A DNA stretch of 64,000 nt from Romanomermis culicivorax. Its lineage: Eukaryota > Nematoda > Enoplea > Mermithida > Mermithidae. This document shows, piece after piece, positions 1 to 11,076 of the stretch (positions are counted from its first letter, which is position 1; each line of letters starts with the position of its first letter). The notes beneath the pieces were generated by a model that saw only the letters and a list, made by a program, of their open reading frames with translations, made no database searches and had not been told where the DNA came from. The stretch covers positions 1,831,282-1,895,281 of the forward strand of contig CAWUHX010000008.1 in NCBI GenBank assembly GCA_963922205.1. Direction: 5' to 3'. A program made the position numbers and the translations under genes.

Positions 1-89
1 CCCAAGGTTTTGGCCTGATTAGGTGATTTAGCAAGTAGCTGATTAGGTCCTTTCATTCTCTTTATTAAGTCCCATTTTTACATAGATTC

Positions 90-567
90 TGAGAATAGGA
101 TCTCATGATCTAACAGTTTCACTTACACGAATTGTACAAAAATTCTGCAAAACCCTTACATTTTACTGGAAAATGTAAAACTTTTTGAAAAAAATTTATA
201 CTGTCTAGGGTGACCACTGTTGACTATAGTCTCTCAAATGGTCAGTTTGTCCTACATTCTTGAAAATTTTTTTTTTAAATGACGCATGGTCACAGAATCT
301 AATCATCTGATTGTTTTATTCATTTTTCTATAAACTTTTCACAAAGGTTTTAGTTTGGAGCACACTTTGTACATATTCAGACCACATTTTTTGATGATTC
401 CTTATGTTTAAGCATTGTAAATCGTGTCCCAAACATGCCCCAAAAACAATGTTAAAGCATAGGGAATCATTGGAAAACATGTCCCAAATATTTGAAAAAT
501 GTGTCTGGAGCAAAAATTTTTCTTTTTAAAAAATGAGTAAAACTGTTAGATCATCAGATGCTAAGAG
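90..567. mobile_element. Foldback/MITE-like inverted repeat
   Basis: The ends are imperfect inverted repeats: CATGATCTAACAGTTT near 103-120 pairs with AACTGTTAGATCATCAG near 541-557. A second inverted pair lies inside it (GATTCCTTATG near 396 against CATAGGGAATC near 458). There is no coding potential. It is probably a short non-autonomous DNA transposon. The exact ends and target duplication are not resolved. Confidence 0.4.
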
Positions 568-889
568 CCGCACTAACATTATTCAGGGGGATACACTGTG
601 CTTTTAACGTCAGAGTCAGTCGAGGTACATTGACGTTGAATTTTACACATTGAAGCTGTGGGCGTACATTCTACAGGGAAGTCCAATTTTCCACTTTGAA
701 GCTTTGGGCATACTTTCTACATCCCCATCTATCATCCCGCAGGTTTATTGAAATTAGGATCCTATTACATCGTTGATCATACTTCCTGCGTCTGCTGTAT
801 CAACCTGCACGTAAAGGCAGTAAGTTCCGATGTACATGTTTTGTACAGGGGTATCTTTTGTGTACCCATGTATGAGCATGTACAACTAT
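568..889. other. No gene seen
   Basis: Non-coding sequence between the foldback element and the D1 pseudogene. It includes a short stretch (about 832-870) that recurs inverted at about 33545-33590, so it is at least partly repeat-derived. Confidence 0.4.
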
Positions 890-1424
890 GTACCATCATC
901 TCACTTTCTACCAGGCTATAAAAACATGCAATATATGCAACAATGCTGACCTGATTTTACACCAAGACCTCTCTGGGTTGGGTGATAGCACCATACCAGC
1001 ATAGGTGGGAGTAAGGGCTCAAGTCACACTGATAGATAACCGGGTGAATAACCCCACTTGAATGCCAAATTTGCAGAAAAATGGCATGGCCTGCTCGTAT
1101 GAACATCAATGGAACTTTTGCTGTGTTGGCTAAGCAGAAGAAGGGTTTCCAGAACCACACATTTCTGGCCATACCCCTAAATATCAGTTTCCTTTTATAG
1201 TGTTTACCCTCGTGGTGTCAATTCATGAGTCAATGGTCTGATTTGTAAAGTGATAAGGATCAATGACACTCATCAATGGAGCTTCATGGAGGAAACATGT
1301 ATCTACCACCCAACATTTGGATGTCGTACTCACGAAAATCCTTTGCAACGTTCAGAAGATCTGAATGATACTTCTGTCACAAATTTGATCCGAGAGGCTA
1401 TCTTCAATGTACACGTAGAAAATC
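890..1424 (+). pseudogene. Decayed copy of the TSP1-protein gene, exon 2
   Basis: This stretch aligns base for base with exon 2 of the intact gene at 48101-48742. Shared blocks include the segments around GACCTGATTT, the AACATCAATGGAAC region and CACAAATTTGATCCGAGA. It carries in-frame stops relative to the intact copy, for example TAG where the paralog reads TGG (near 1000), and TAG at 1198-1200 where the paralog reads TGG. The signal-peptide exon was not found upstream. The short ATG frame at 1250-1456 is a remnant, not a separate gene. It is the left-hand D1 relic of a secreted glycoprotein. Confidence 0.75.
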
Positions 1425-1626
1425 AGAATGGCTTGGGAAAGAATAGAAAAATATAAAAAACTAATGCATGCTATCACAAAGATGAGAACTGCAGAATAGA
1501 TAGTTGGCCCTCCATTTGAAAAATTCTTCAATGCTGGAATTTCCGCAAAGTATCAACATATTAGATTGTGAGCTGCATGTTATCTGTGAAAGAGCGTTTG
1601 AAGCAATCTGTAGATCTTGATCTGCT

Positions 1627-2198
1627 TGTTGCGCGGCAATCCCACATCTATGCAAAATTGGCGAATCGACAAAGTTACAATTCGACCAAAAAGAGAAATG
1701 TTTATTCATACTCGTACTTTTGGTGTGTCCTGGGCGAGTGGCGTCCGTTTTATATTGTATTGTTCTTTTACGCCCAGTAAAGGCAAGCGTCGACAGCCGG
1801 ACACCCAAATTTTAATAGTAATATTATCATTATTATTTGTTATTTATTATTTTATTACTTGCGCATTAAGCGGAAGTTGGAGCCACATTACACGGGAGCC
1901 AAAGCCAAGGTAAAGCCTCAGCTCCTTTGGATATTATTGTAGTGAGTCTTGTGTACATGTGTAAACGTTTAGGAGGCATATGGGGAGACCCTGAGTGCCC
2001 TTCAATAGCAAGAGTTAGAGTTTCCAGTTACTTATTAGTGGTTGTGTTTATTTCTGCTTGAGAACTGTTGCATGTGTTTAGTTGATTGCTAATAGGAAGC
2101 TCCTTTGGGTGACCTACATTAGTCGATTGAGTACAAGCCAATAGGACTTGAGTTATTTTGTTGACGTCTTTGACCTAAGCAGAGAAGTAAACATAACA
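1627..2198. mobile_element. Insertion in the left D1 copy, possible solo LTR
   Basis: The paralog at about 48980-48990 reads straight through (CTGCTTGTTG then GGTAAAAT). Here about 570 bases intervene, beginning TGTTGCG and ending CATAACA, which gives short inverted TGTTG/TAACA termini as in LTRs. No clear target duplication is visible, so the LTR assignment is tentative. The reading frames inside are short and unrecognised. Confidence 0.35.
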
Positions 2199-2720
2199 GG
2201 GTAAAATGGAAAATTCTACCAGTAGAATTAATGTTTCTATCAATCCACAGGTTCCAAACCCAGGGTTTCCCCTTGGGCCCTGGCCGGGATGGTCACCCCT
2301 ATCCTGACATTAGCCAGAATTGGTACAGCTCCAGTGCCACCCAGAATGCCCTTCAACATGCTCTATCAACCACAAGTTTTGCTTCTCTTTATCAGTTGTT
2401 TTTACTGACCAGGGACCTTTCATGCAAATTTTTTGTGCAAGAAGAACGACTTGTGTAACATTACTCAACCCTCTTCAGACTATTGAATGTACTGTAACTT
2501 GTGCCATATTAGAAATTACACTAGAAAGCATCCCCTTTTACGCTCCATTCTTTTTGAAATTATTGATGCACTAGTTGGAGATTCGTCAAGCACAGCCACA
2601 TTAAGGATCAGGAAATCAACTTTGATAGTCTCACAAAAAATTGGAGCGTGTTTTTTAATAAAGTTTTTGAAAAAATGTGTTTTTACTACCAAATTCGTGA
2701 ACATTTTAGTTGCAGCTTGT
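2199..2720. repeat. D1 intronic sequence (left copy)
   Basis: Homologous to about 48990-49930, the second intron of the intact TSP1 gene. It has a single copy of the roughly 212-bp unit that is tandemly repeated on the right. Short frames here are not convincing genes. Confidence 0.5.
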
Positions 2721-2934
2721 TGAAATTCGGATTGGCCTGTACAATTCTAATCCTAGAAGCCAATGAAAAATAAAACCCTGATATGCAATTACATAATTCA
2801 CAATAGAAAATGTTTCTTGGTGAGTCATTGCGCTAACAATAGATTCAAGGAAATGAAAGTTGATATATCAGATTCTATAGGGACTGTGAATCATATTTAT
2901 TGATACATATAATGTAACACACTAAAACCATATT

Positions 2935-3781
2935 CAGAAGTGAAATCACTGATTGTCGTCAATAGTTGCTGATTTCCACTGATTGTAGCCAACTCCAAGA
3001 ATTTAATCAGTGATAATCGTCAATTTTAAGGAATGAATCAGCAATCAGCAGAATTCTATGATTAAATCCTAGGAATTGACAACAGTCGGTAACAATCGGT
3101 GACATTTGACAACAATCTATGATAGTTGCCGATTTATAAAATTTTATCAATTATTCGGGGAATCGAGAATGTTATTTTATCCCGTATTCGTTGAATCCCA
3201 ACGTTTGGGTAATGGGGACTAATGCATTGTTTGCAGAAATGGGAATTTTTATAATCATTTGGAGTGTCAGGACTTATAGGGGATAGGGGCTTCCAGGGGA
3301 GAAAGAGATGTTCCCGGGAAATGGATGTTTGGGGAATAAAGAAACAATAAATAATAAATAAACCACAAAGAATAAGCAAAGAATAAAGACATAAAGAATA
3401 GATGTGGCATTGTAAAAACATACACACACATGTTTTTTGATGCTTTACATCCTTCAGGCAAAGCCAGAAATGAGTTTGTGATGCCTCGAGCAATTTTTTC
3501 TTCCCATGCTTAGCATGCGAAAATTGGCCACCGTCCTGATAAATATAAGTGTTTCATTTCCCGAATTCCATCCCCGTTTCCTAGGATTAAAATTGCCGGC
3601 AGTCGCCGATTGTCGCCAATTGTTAATGACAAAAATTGTAGGACTTTTCCATATCGGAATTGGTAGGATCGGGAACAGTAGCTGACGAAATTTCTACAAA
3701 ATCAGTGAGAGTCCACCACAGTCACCGACAGTAAGTGACAATAGGCGACAATCAGAAATCTGCTGCTGAATTCAGCTTAAT
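2935..3781. mobile_element. GTCGCC-motif inverted-repeat element
   Basis: Both ends are arrays of a degenerate motif of about 10-12 bp (GATTGTCGCC and variants), in opposite orientation at the two ends. The right terminus at 3766-3780, CTGAATTCAGCTTAA, is the exact reverse complement of TTAAGCTGAATTCAG at 32731-32745, the left end of a sister copy. No transposase frame is seen, so it looks non-autonomous. The left end here is degraded. Confidence 0.55.
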
Positions 3782-3969
3782 CAACAATACGATGAACAGT
3801 ACACACATTCATTATTATCAGTTCATCACAAATAGGGATCAAATTTGGACAAAAAATACAAAAAATGCAACAAAAAGAGAAAAAAATAATAAGGACAATA
3901 AATTATAAAACGAAGAGAAAAGAAAAAAATTACAAACATGTGTTACAAGGATGAAAAATGAAGTTCGTG
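3782..3969. other. D1 intron remainder, A-rich
   Basis: A-rich sequence corresponding to about 51340-51520 of the right copy. No gene is visible. Confidence 0.35.
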
Positions 3970-4165
3970 ATAAGTTTGACTTAATTGACATTTTCGAGAG
4001 AAATTGATGTGTACCAAAAGTCGGGAAATCGCACCCGTTCTAGGAAAGTTATTGAATTCTGCAGGCGCAATTAGCTACACAAAAGATTATGGGAATCCCA
4101 GTCTTGCCCATTACCTCGTGGTTGCAATCAGTTACGGAAAATTCACGAATCAAATGATACTTTGG
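3970..4165 (+). pseudogene. Decayed TSP1 exon
   Basis: Aligns with exon 3 of the intact gene at 51562-51802. The block from GGGAAATCGCAC through TGAATGACTGA is shared. About 60 bases that encode the Cys-rich start and the Trp-bearing core of the TSP1 repeat on the right are missing. Together with 890-1424 this is the left pseudogene of the secreted TSP1 protein. Confidence 0.7.
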
Positions 4166-4792
4166 TTATGAATGACTGACTTTATAAATTGTTGTTTTGT
4201 TAATAGAACAAGATCAGCAAGTATTTTTCTTTGCTTCACGATGTTACGAATTTTTTCGGATTGCATATACTGTTGCTTCAATATGTTTGCATTTTCTGTG
4301 TATATTAGTAATAACCCATATTTTTGAACAAATGCATACTATATGGCCTGCCGGGATTTTTTTAAAATTTTTCTTTCAGAATACTGCAGTTCACAAATTG
4401 AACTGCTTCCTTTCAAACAGAATATTAAAAAAATTAATGTCAAAATCTTTAAGAATCTTGAAAAATAAGCCAATATTTGATTTTTTCTTGACCTTGGGAT
4501 TGTTTTGCAACAGAAGTGTTTAGCTTTTAGTAAATGATGTTGTCGTCAACTGACATACAGAAAAAATTGTGAGAAAGTTTTTTCAATACAAATTTCAGGT
4601 TTTTCCTGCTTTTTCGAAAACCATTACATTCATGAATGGAACACATTTAGAGATATTTTGATTGGAAACACCGTGGTAACTTTATTTGTTTCAGCGTGAT
4701 CCAGGATCCCTATTATTGGTACCTTGTCCAAATATTTTCATTTTTTCAGCACAATCCCCTTCGGTCTGAAAAGTAAACAATGCCGATGCTAT

Positions 4793-4799
4793 TATATAA
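4793..4799 (+). promoter_or_regulatory. Candidate TATA box
   Basis: TATATAA, kept in the right copy near 52410. It sits just upstream of the secreted-peptide frame and favours Met12 as the start. Confidence 0.35.
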
Positions 4800-4805
4800 A
4801 ATGGC

Positions 4806-5333
4806 ATGGTCCACTTCATATCGACTTCCACTGCAATTATGCATTGTTGCATTGTATTTTGTATTCTCTATTCATTGTATTGTGATGCTTACGTTCCGAA
4901 GCCTGCAAACTACAACGACCAGAAATTGACCCAAAGTGATCAAGCGAGTGAAGCGTCGAAGGAGCAAGTTCAGAATAGGAATGGTCAGCATCCAGCACAA
5001 AATCCCAGAGACGACTTGTGGTCTTTGTACTATAGAAACGGTGGAGGCAGCCGAATTTCTGATCAAATTGGACGTCAGAAAAATGACCATCGGGTAGATT
5101 TTCTCGATCAGGGGATGTTCAAACATAGTGATGGCAGTGGTCAGGCTGGCAATAATGGATTCAGTGGAGGTCAAAACGTGTTACATGGACGTGGTGATCC
5201 GATTCCTATGGTCAACAACTACAATGCCGGTGGTCATCGTTCAGATTTACCATTCAGATTTGGAGAACAGCAGGGGCCTGTTGGCGATACTGGAGGTGGA
5301 GGCAGCAACACATATAGCATGGCTTGGGGTTGA
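4806..5333 (+). CDS. Small secreted Gly/Asn/Gln-rich protein, copy 1
   Basis: A 175-residue frame with a hydrophobic signal-like start ending near LYCDA. A low-complexity hydrophilic region rich in Gly, Asn, Gln, Asp and Ser follows, without cysteines, and ends in Trp-Gly. I do not recognise the family. TATATAA at 4793-4799 lies only 7 bases before the first ATG. If it is the TATA box, transcription would start inside the frame and Met12 (4839, MHCCIVFC) would be the true start, still a good signal peptide. AATAAA lies at 5408-5413, 75 bases after the stop. The copy at 52423 differs by about 11 amino-acid changes against about 5 silent ones, so constraint looks weak. A secreted peptide or matrix-type product is an inference only. 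Confidence 0.55.
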   Translation: MVHFISTSTAIMHCCIVFCILYSLYCDAYVPKPANYNDQKLTQSDQASEASKEQVQNRNGQHPAQNPRDDLWSLYYRNGGGSRISDQIGRQKNDHRVDFLDQGMFKHSDGSGQAGNNGFSGGQNVLHGRGDPIPMVNNYNAGGHRSDLPFRFGEQQGPVGDTGGGGSNTYSMAWG

Positions 5334-5407
5334 AATGATCATGAAATATGTCTTTTACTACAGACTTTGTCGTGCTATAATATTTCACAAGAAGCCAGAG
5401 CAATATA

Positions 5408-5413
5408 AATAAA
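5408..5413 (+). terminator. Polyadenylation signal AATAAA
   Basis: Canonical AATAAA shortly after the stop codon of the secreted-peptide gene. It is conserved at 53025-53030 in the right copy. Confidence 0.5.
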
Positions 5414-8119
5414 ATCATGTTACAACATTGAGTATGTTAAGTGTTTATTTTCTGACTGATCTTTGATCTTTTTTCAAATCAAAGGAAACCAAAGCAGCCT
5501 GATCAAATAACTCTTTCCGAAATTTATGTTATTTCAAATGCTTTTACATGAAAAAAATTAGTTGAAAGTATTAGCCCTTGTAGGATAGCAGGTTATATGT
5601 CAATCGCATAACGCCCATCAGATGTAAAAAACCAGTGAAGAATACAAAATTCGTCACTTATAGTCAGTTTTGTCTGAAAAATTTCTGAATTGGAAAATGA
5701 CAAAGAATAGTAGTACTCTCTGCAAAAGTATTTAAATAAAGATTTTACTGTAGAATTTTTCGCCCAAGACGTTAGTTAAGTCAGCTCACAAAACTTTAGA
5801 CATATGTGACATATGGTTTAGTCTCAAAAAACCGCATTTTTCCTAATTTTTTTAAATTTTTTCGAGATTGGGGGTGGAATTGGGTATAGGTTGACCAAGT
5901 TGGGTGGGTTTCCCACATTTGGTTAAGCGTTCGATCAAGTTAAGGGTATGGTTCCAACATTTCAGTATAGGGTTCGACCAAGTGAGGGATGGAGTTCCCT
6001 CAATCCCCCAATTACAGGTATGCTCGGAATACAAAATTGTTGCCAAATAGTATGTTTATGTTGAAAAGAAATTTGTAGCTGAAAATGAAAGCAAAATATG
6101 AACTTTCTGAACAATTCTTTTTTTGCATCATTACTGTTTTCTTAGATAGATTTCTTAACCTCACCGGCGTGAATAGAAGAAAAATAAATAAGCACAATTT
6201 GTCCGCATATTTAATGTGGTAAATGAAGCTATAATTACATTTTTGTCTAACTTCTAGGCTAATAACCAATGGTACTTTTATTAAGGACAAATGTTCGTAC
6301 TAAAGAGCGCTTTCCAAGCCTCACAAATTTCAGGTACTTTGTGCCAGTAAAAATTTGCTATAGCCTAGCTCAGGCGTGACCAGGGTTGGGAAAAAATACT
6401 ACTTTCAAAATTTCGCATTTGGGTTTTTTAGGGTTTTTATGGGTTTTTTGGGTTTTTATGGGTTTTTCTGAGTTTTATCAGGGTTATTTTACACTCCAAA
6501 GTTATGGATCTGAACGATATGAATAAAGCAAATGCTACATCACAAAAGTTTTATTCTTCATAAAGCAAAACATTTTCAGATCATTTTTCCTGATTTTAAA
6601 GCAAGAACACAGAAATTACTCATTGTATCAAAAAAATAATCTACCTTTGCACCGTCGAAAGAATTACTGGCATTGAATTTAATGAAGACAAGTTTTTCAT
6701 CCAATGATACAACTTTGGTGTGAAAAAAAGCCAAATGTTGAAAAATTACATTTCGGAGGCGCAGTGGACACGACCGGAAAAAACCCTGATTATAATACGA
6801 AAAAAATAAAATTTCACTTTTTTGTCATTATTAGTCTTAAAAAATGTTCTCTCAAAGCAATTTTTTTGGTGAAGGCCACATTTGGCCTTCTGTCAACAAA
6901 CATTGCGTAGCAGATTTTTGCCCGCTCTTCTGCGTTTTGTAACGAAACGTATTTTCTTCTTCATGTTGACTTTCTGATATTCAGTGAGTTTTTCGTAAAT
7001 TGCGACTTTGCAGGCTGAAAAATGTTTGAGGTTTCTTCAACATTCATACTGCTTACTGTCATTCCACCAGCATATTTGGGGCCTTTTTTTGAACCCAAAA
7101 AGCTGCTAGCTGCCTCTCTCTCTACTGGGAGTCTGTCATCTCTCTGAAATTGTTGGGCTGATCTAGTCAGCTCGCGAGCTGCTGATGACTGTAAGCAGAT
7201 GTATAAACAAAAACTATAGCAGTTGTTACAAGTAATGCTGTGTATTGCTCACTAGCATTGCTCATGAGTGCTCATGACTCATGAGCAGTAAAATCTGCCT
7301 GATATACAGATATGCTATCGATTTGAATCAACTTCAGCCAAAAAAATCATTGAAAACACAATTCAAGCAAAAGACAAATTTATTAAATATGAATCTTAAG
7401 CTTTTAAATTAGAATGAATCAAATCAACAGAACATTCGTACGAGTCGAATCGAATAGTGCTTCCTGAATTAAAAATTCACGAAGCATTTGATTGATTTGT
7501 TGTGTTGTGTAATCTCACCTCAAATCTGCTGTCATATCAGTGTCAGAAGAGACTGCATTGGAGTTACTTAAAATGGCTCGGCTCTTAATTTATTGTTAAA
7601 TTAGGCAGAAGCTTGTATTCTTGATAACAAAATGGAAAAAATGAAATTTTTTCTTAAAAAAGCCAAAAACTCAAAAATGCTCGTTTTTCCAACCCAAAAA
7701 AAACCAACAACCCAAAAACCCAATGCCCGCCAACCCTGAGCGTGACTGTTCCCATGTCTTCTCCACTCACTAGTTATTTTTTTATTGTTGTCACCAGACT
7801 GCCCCATAAGGAGGGGTATGAGGAGGTTATTACTCCTGCCTAAAGTCCTTAAAATTGATCACTAGTTGCTTAATTTTGAGACCAAGGTACGTGTTTTAGT
7901 TGAAATTCAGCTACACTACACCCTCAAATTTTCACCTTTACCCCTACCTGAAAAATGTGACATTGGGGACCTCTGGTTGTCACCTTTTATAATTTCTCAT
8001 CTAATTTTTTTAATGAATGATCCTTGATATTGCCTCCTCCTAGTATTTTATTTTGATGAAAATAAAAATTTTTCCGATTCCAATGTAAGAAACATAGAAA
8101 CTAAGCTACAGTAACTAAC
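5414..8119. other. D1 non-coding stretch (left)
   Basis: No convincing gene. It holds a G-rich repeat (about 5860-6022) ending in CCCAATTACAGGTATG like the hAT-type MITEs elsewhere in the window, a GGGTTTTT run (about 6418-6475), and a short CTCATGAGTG tandem/palindrome near 7258-7290. The whole stretch matches about 53031-55791 at high identity. Confidence 0.5.
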
Positions 8120-8710
8120 CTGTTTCTTCATTGACGTCATCGTCTGACTTTTGTTTTTCTTGCGTTCGTCATCGCCGCCTTTGCTTCTTGAAAAGCAACG
8201 CCGCCTAAATGAATAAAAAAAGATTAGAAAAATAAAATTAGATAAAATTTAAGATAGTAACTTACGAAAGGTCAGCTCGAACACTGATTTGCATCATTCC
8301 ATGGAATCCTATAAAGAAAAAGACGAAAAAATAAGAAAATAAATTAGAAACATTTTTGTTTTTTCGCTACTTTTTATGTCATACATTTTATATATATACT
8401 ACACGTGAAACTTACTTTTTGGTGTGTATATTATCTTCGTGGTTTTCGTCATCTAGATCGTTGCGCTTGTTCGTCTTCCTGTTCGTCACCTGTAAATAGA
8501 AACCCGCCGATTTGTATATATTTTTGAGTGGTTACCGCGTTTACCAGAGTCACATGAATAAACAAGAAACTCACCCATTGGACACATCGTAGGACTTAAG
8601 ATTAGTCTGAAACTTTACCTTTTGAGCTGAGAAACTTACCGACTTCTCCATTTGCCGCTCGCTTGCTGACGTCGTCCGTTTTCATTGCCGTCATTCTTTG
8701 CCGCCAACAC
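8120..8710 (-). other. Candidate spliced minus-strand transcript of short exons, copy 1
   Basis: Four short segments have matching splice signals on the minus strand: 8640-8710 (71 nt), 8416-8489 (74 nt), 8266-8308 (43 nt) and 8120-8204 (85 nt). Each starts after an AG with pyrimidines upstream, and each is followed by GTAAGT or GTTAGT. Joining the last three gives one frame starting at an ATG at 8450-8452. It passes through MMQISVRADL and RRCFSRSKGGDDERKKN, a short basic and acidic-rich peptide still open at 8120. An in-frame TAG precedes the ATG. All splice sites and exon lengths are kept at 55792-56382. It could be a small-peptide gene or a non-coding RNA. I do not recognise it. Confidence 0.4.
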
Positions 8711-9149
8711 CTGAAACATAAGCACGAACGAAGCACGAAACGTTAATAAGTAGTGTAAAATCGATGCAAAAAAATTTTTGCATCACATCAGCGTCGTATT
8801 TTTGATCTCTTTGTTGACAACATCCTTGTGGTTTATGACAAAGCCACGAGTTGTAAGTGTTACTCTTTCTGATTTTCTGATGTCATTTTGCTTTCACTCA
8901 AATATCCAGAAAAGCTGTATTAAAAGTCATTTTAATTTTATTTTCATTTTAATTTTATTTTCTGAACACAGTAAAATGAAGAATATCCTTTTTATTTCCT
9001 GACTTATAATTGTAATTTCAACACCTTAAATTTTCTTATTATTCAAGATTGTCGTGTTATTTTACAATCAACGGGAATGGATATGAAAGCAAATTGAAAT
9101 GAAAGATTCAAAGCAGAAAGACATGTTTTGTAATGTGGTTTGTAATTTC

Positions 9150-9560
9150 ACTTTTTATTGTCTTTTAGTTGAAAAATCAATAAATTCGAACATATATATG
9201 TTTCATGTTCAATTAACAGGAAAATAAGTATAAAAGTCGAAAATTTATGTTGAATCAGATTGAAAAATCGACGTTTCACTAACAGGAAATGAAGAAGTTT
9301 TTGAATGGTATAATATTCAGCTAACATGAAAAATCGAGTTGTTCCAACATGAATTTTACAAAAGTTGGCTAATGTCATGTTGGATAAACATGAAAACGTC
9401 ATCTTGTTCACTAAATTTTGGGTGCATATTGTGATGAACTAACATGATAATTTCATGGTGGTCATACATAGAAGTTTTATGTGCTAACATGAAACTTTCA
9501 TGGCAGGGGGTTACATATGAAATTTATATGTTAGTCCAACAGGTTTTTTTACAGTGTACT
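9150..9560. repeat. Iterated AACATGAAA motif region
   Basis: The motif CTAACATGAAA/TTTCATG and close variants recur about eight times, both orientations present, ending at a run followed by CAGTGTA. It is also present at about 58420-58800. It probably belongs to a DNA transposon with repeated internal binding motifs. No coding frame is credible. Confidence 0.4.
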
Positions 9561-9689
9561 TGCTTTCCACTCTTGTTGTATAGAAGCCTTCAAGGAAAAA
9601 CAGACTATAGATTTTTTTCAACATCACTGACATTGTTGCAATCTGATTTTTTCGTTTTCAATAATGGTCAACATTTCCAATCTTTCCAT

Positions 9690-9922
9690 CATACCTGTAA
9701 GACCTCCGACCAGTTGGGGGGGGGGGGGTAAATCCGAAATTTTGGGGGGGGGGGGGTAGGAAAAAGTCGAAATTTTTCCCAAAAAAGGCCAAAAAACATA
9801 CACTTTTTGGCAAATTTTTTTAATTTTTTCCCAACTGGGGGGGGGGCTTGGGGGGGGGGGAAATCACTTTGGGTACTGGGTTGGCCAAGTTGGGGGGGGG
9901 GTCCCCCCCAAGTACAGGTATG
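9690..9922. mobile_element. hAT-type MITE with 8-bp target duplication
   Basis: The element starts CATACCTGTA and ends TACAGGTATG (inverted). It is flanked by CTTTCCAT on both sides (9682-9689 and 9923-9930). The right D1 copy has a single CTTTCC-like site near 58923-58930 with no insertion. The inside is very G-rich with several runs of more than 10 G. An 8-bp duplication is typical of the hAT superfamily. Confidence 0.75.
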
Positions 9923-10308
9923 CTTTCCATGAACAACAGTGATTTTTTTTATTACTTGGAGACTCTTTAGAATTCAGACATATACACAGCTACTTTAGTC
10001 AAGCATTTTTGATGTTCCTGATTTTGAGAATTGGAATTTTTTCAAATCGGTCATTGTGTTGTAATCACTTTAAATAATCTGAATTTCAATATCTTCAAAA
10101 TTCAAAAAACTGAACTTTTTCGTAGAGGAAATTGGAGATTTTGCAATGTATACAAATTATGTGGAACATGGAAGAATTCATAACACAGACACATAGAGTG
10201 CTTTACTGTAGCTACTACAATGTTTGGAAATGCTAAGGAGACTAACTAGCAAACAGAGAGCAGCATAACATCACAGGTCCGAGGAACTTCCTTTAGAAAT
10301 TTTCAGAT

Positions 10309-11076
10309 TGTTGTAAATAAAAGGCGGACGTATACCCTCCGCTACCTGGATGGGGTTCGTGGGAGATCCAATATGGTACAACCCCTGACGCTAACTGGGC
10401 AAGAACTCTAAACCCTGACTGTGACAGTACTTAACTAAAGTCTGATTATGATGGAGATTATTATTAGAGAACAAACAAACAAACAGTAACAAAGGTTAGG
10501 AGCTAACACAAATACAAAAAACAAAAATGCCACTTGACTAAAAGCACGTCCACTTGGCCCTGCACACAGAACCACAGGGAACCAGAAACAGCTACGCGAG
10601 CCCCACACGGCCTTGCCCCCTATGGGACCAATGCTTACTAACCTCAATTGAAACTGAGACAGAACTATCTGCCTCCAGAAACACACTCACTAAATCCTCA
10701 ACCGGGTGTGACGTTAAACTTTCTTGGGCCTGGCAGGGCACCCACGCACAAAACGTAGTCAAAACGTACACAACGAAAACAATAAATTGCTGTGAGCGGC
10801 ACATGTGCTTTGTTTCTCTCCGACCACCATTCCAAAACGATATAAAAAACGATAATCAATAAATTGCACGGCGGCGTGCCAAACATCAACAATGCATGTT
10901 TATGCAAAACTTCCCGCTATCCATTTATTAGTTTTTGACCAAAAAATGTTGTGACAAACCGTTTTGCAGGTTAGTTGACTTACTAATAATTGAACTCACT
11001 TTAACAACAAAGAACTCTAGTAAATAAAAGAATAGTAATTAGAGGACCAAAGGTCAGAGGAATTGACCCTCTGACA
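10309..11076 (-). mobile_element. Solo LTR, family alpha
   Basis: Read on the minus strand it begins TGTCAGAGGG and ends TTACAACA, and it is flanked by AGAT on both sides (10305-10308, 11077-11080). Relatives lie at 43426-44187, 59316-60085 and, truncated, at 16707-17322. No internal retrotransposon region is attached, so it arose by LTR-LTR recombination. The frames inside are not genes. Confidence 0.75.

Noticed and set aside
5128-5412. Alternative 94-codon frame overlapping the secreted-peptide gene, kept in both copies
   Set aside because: It is out of frame with the signal-bearing frame and is explained by the high identity of the duplicates. It lacks a signal or recognised motif.
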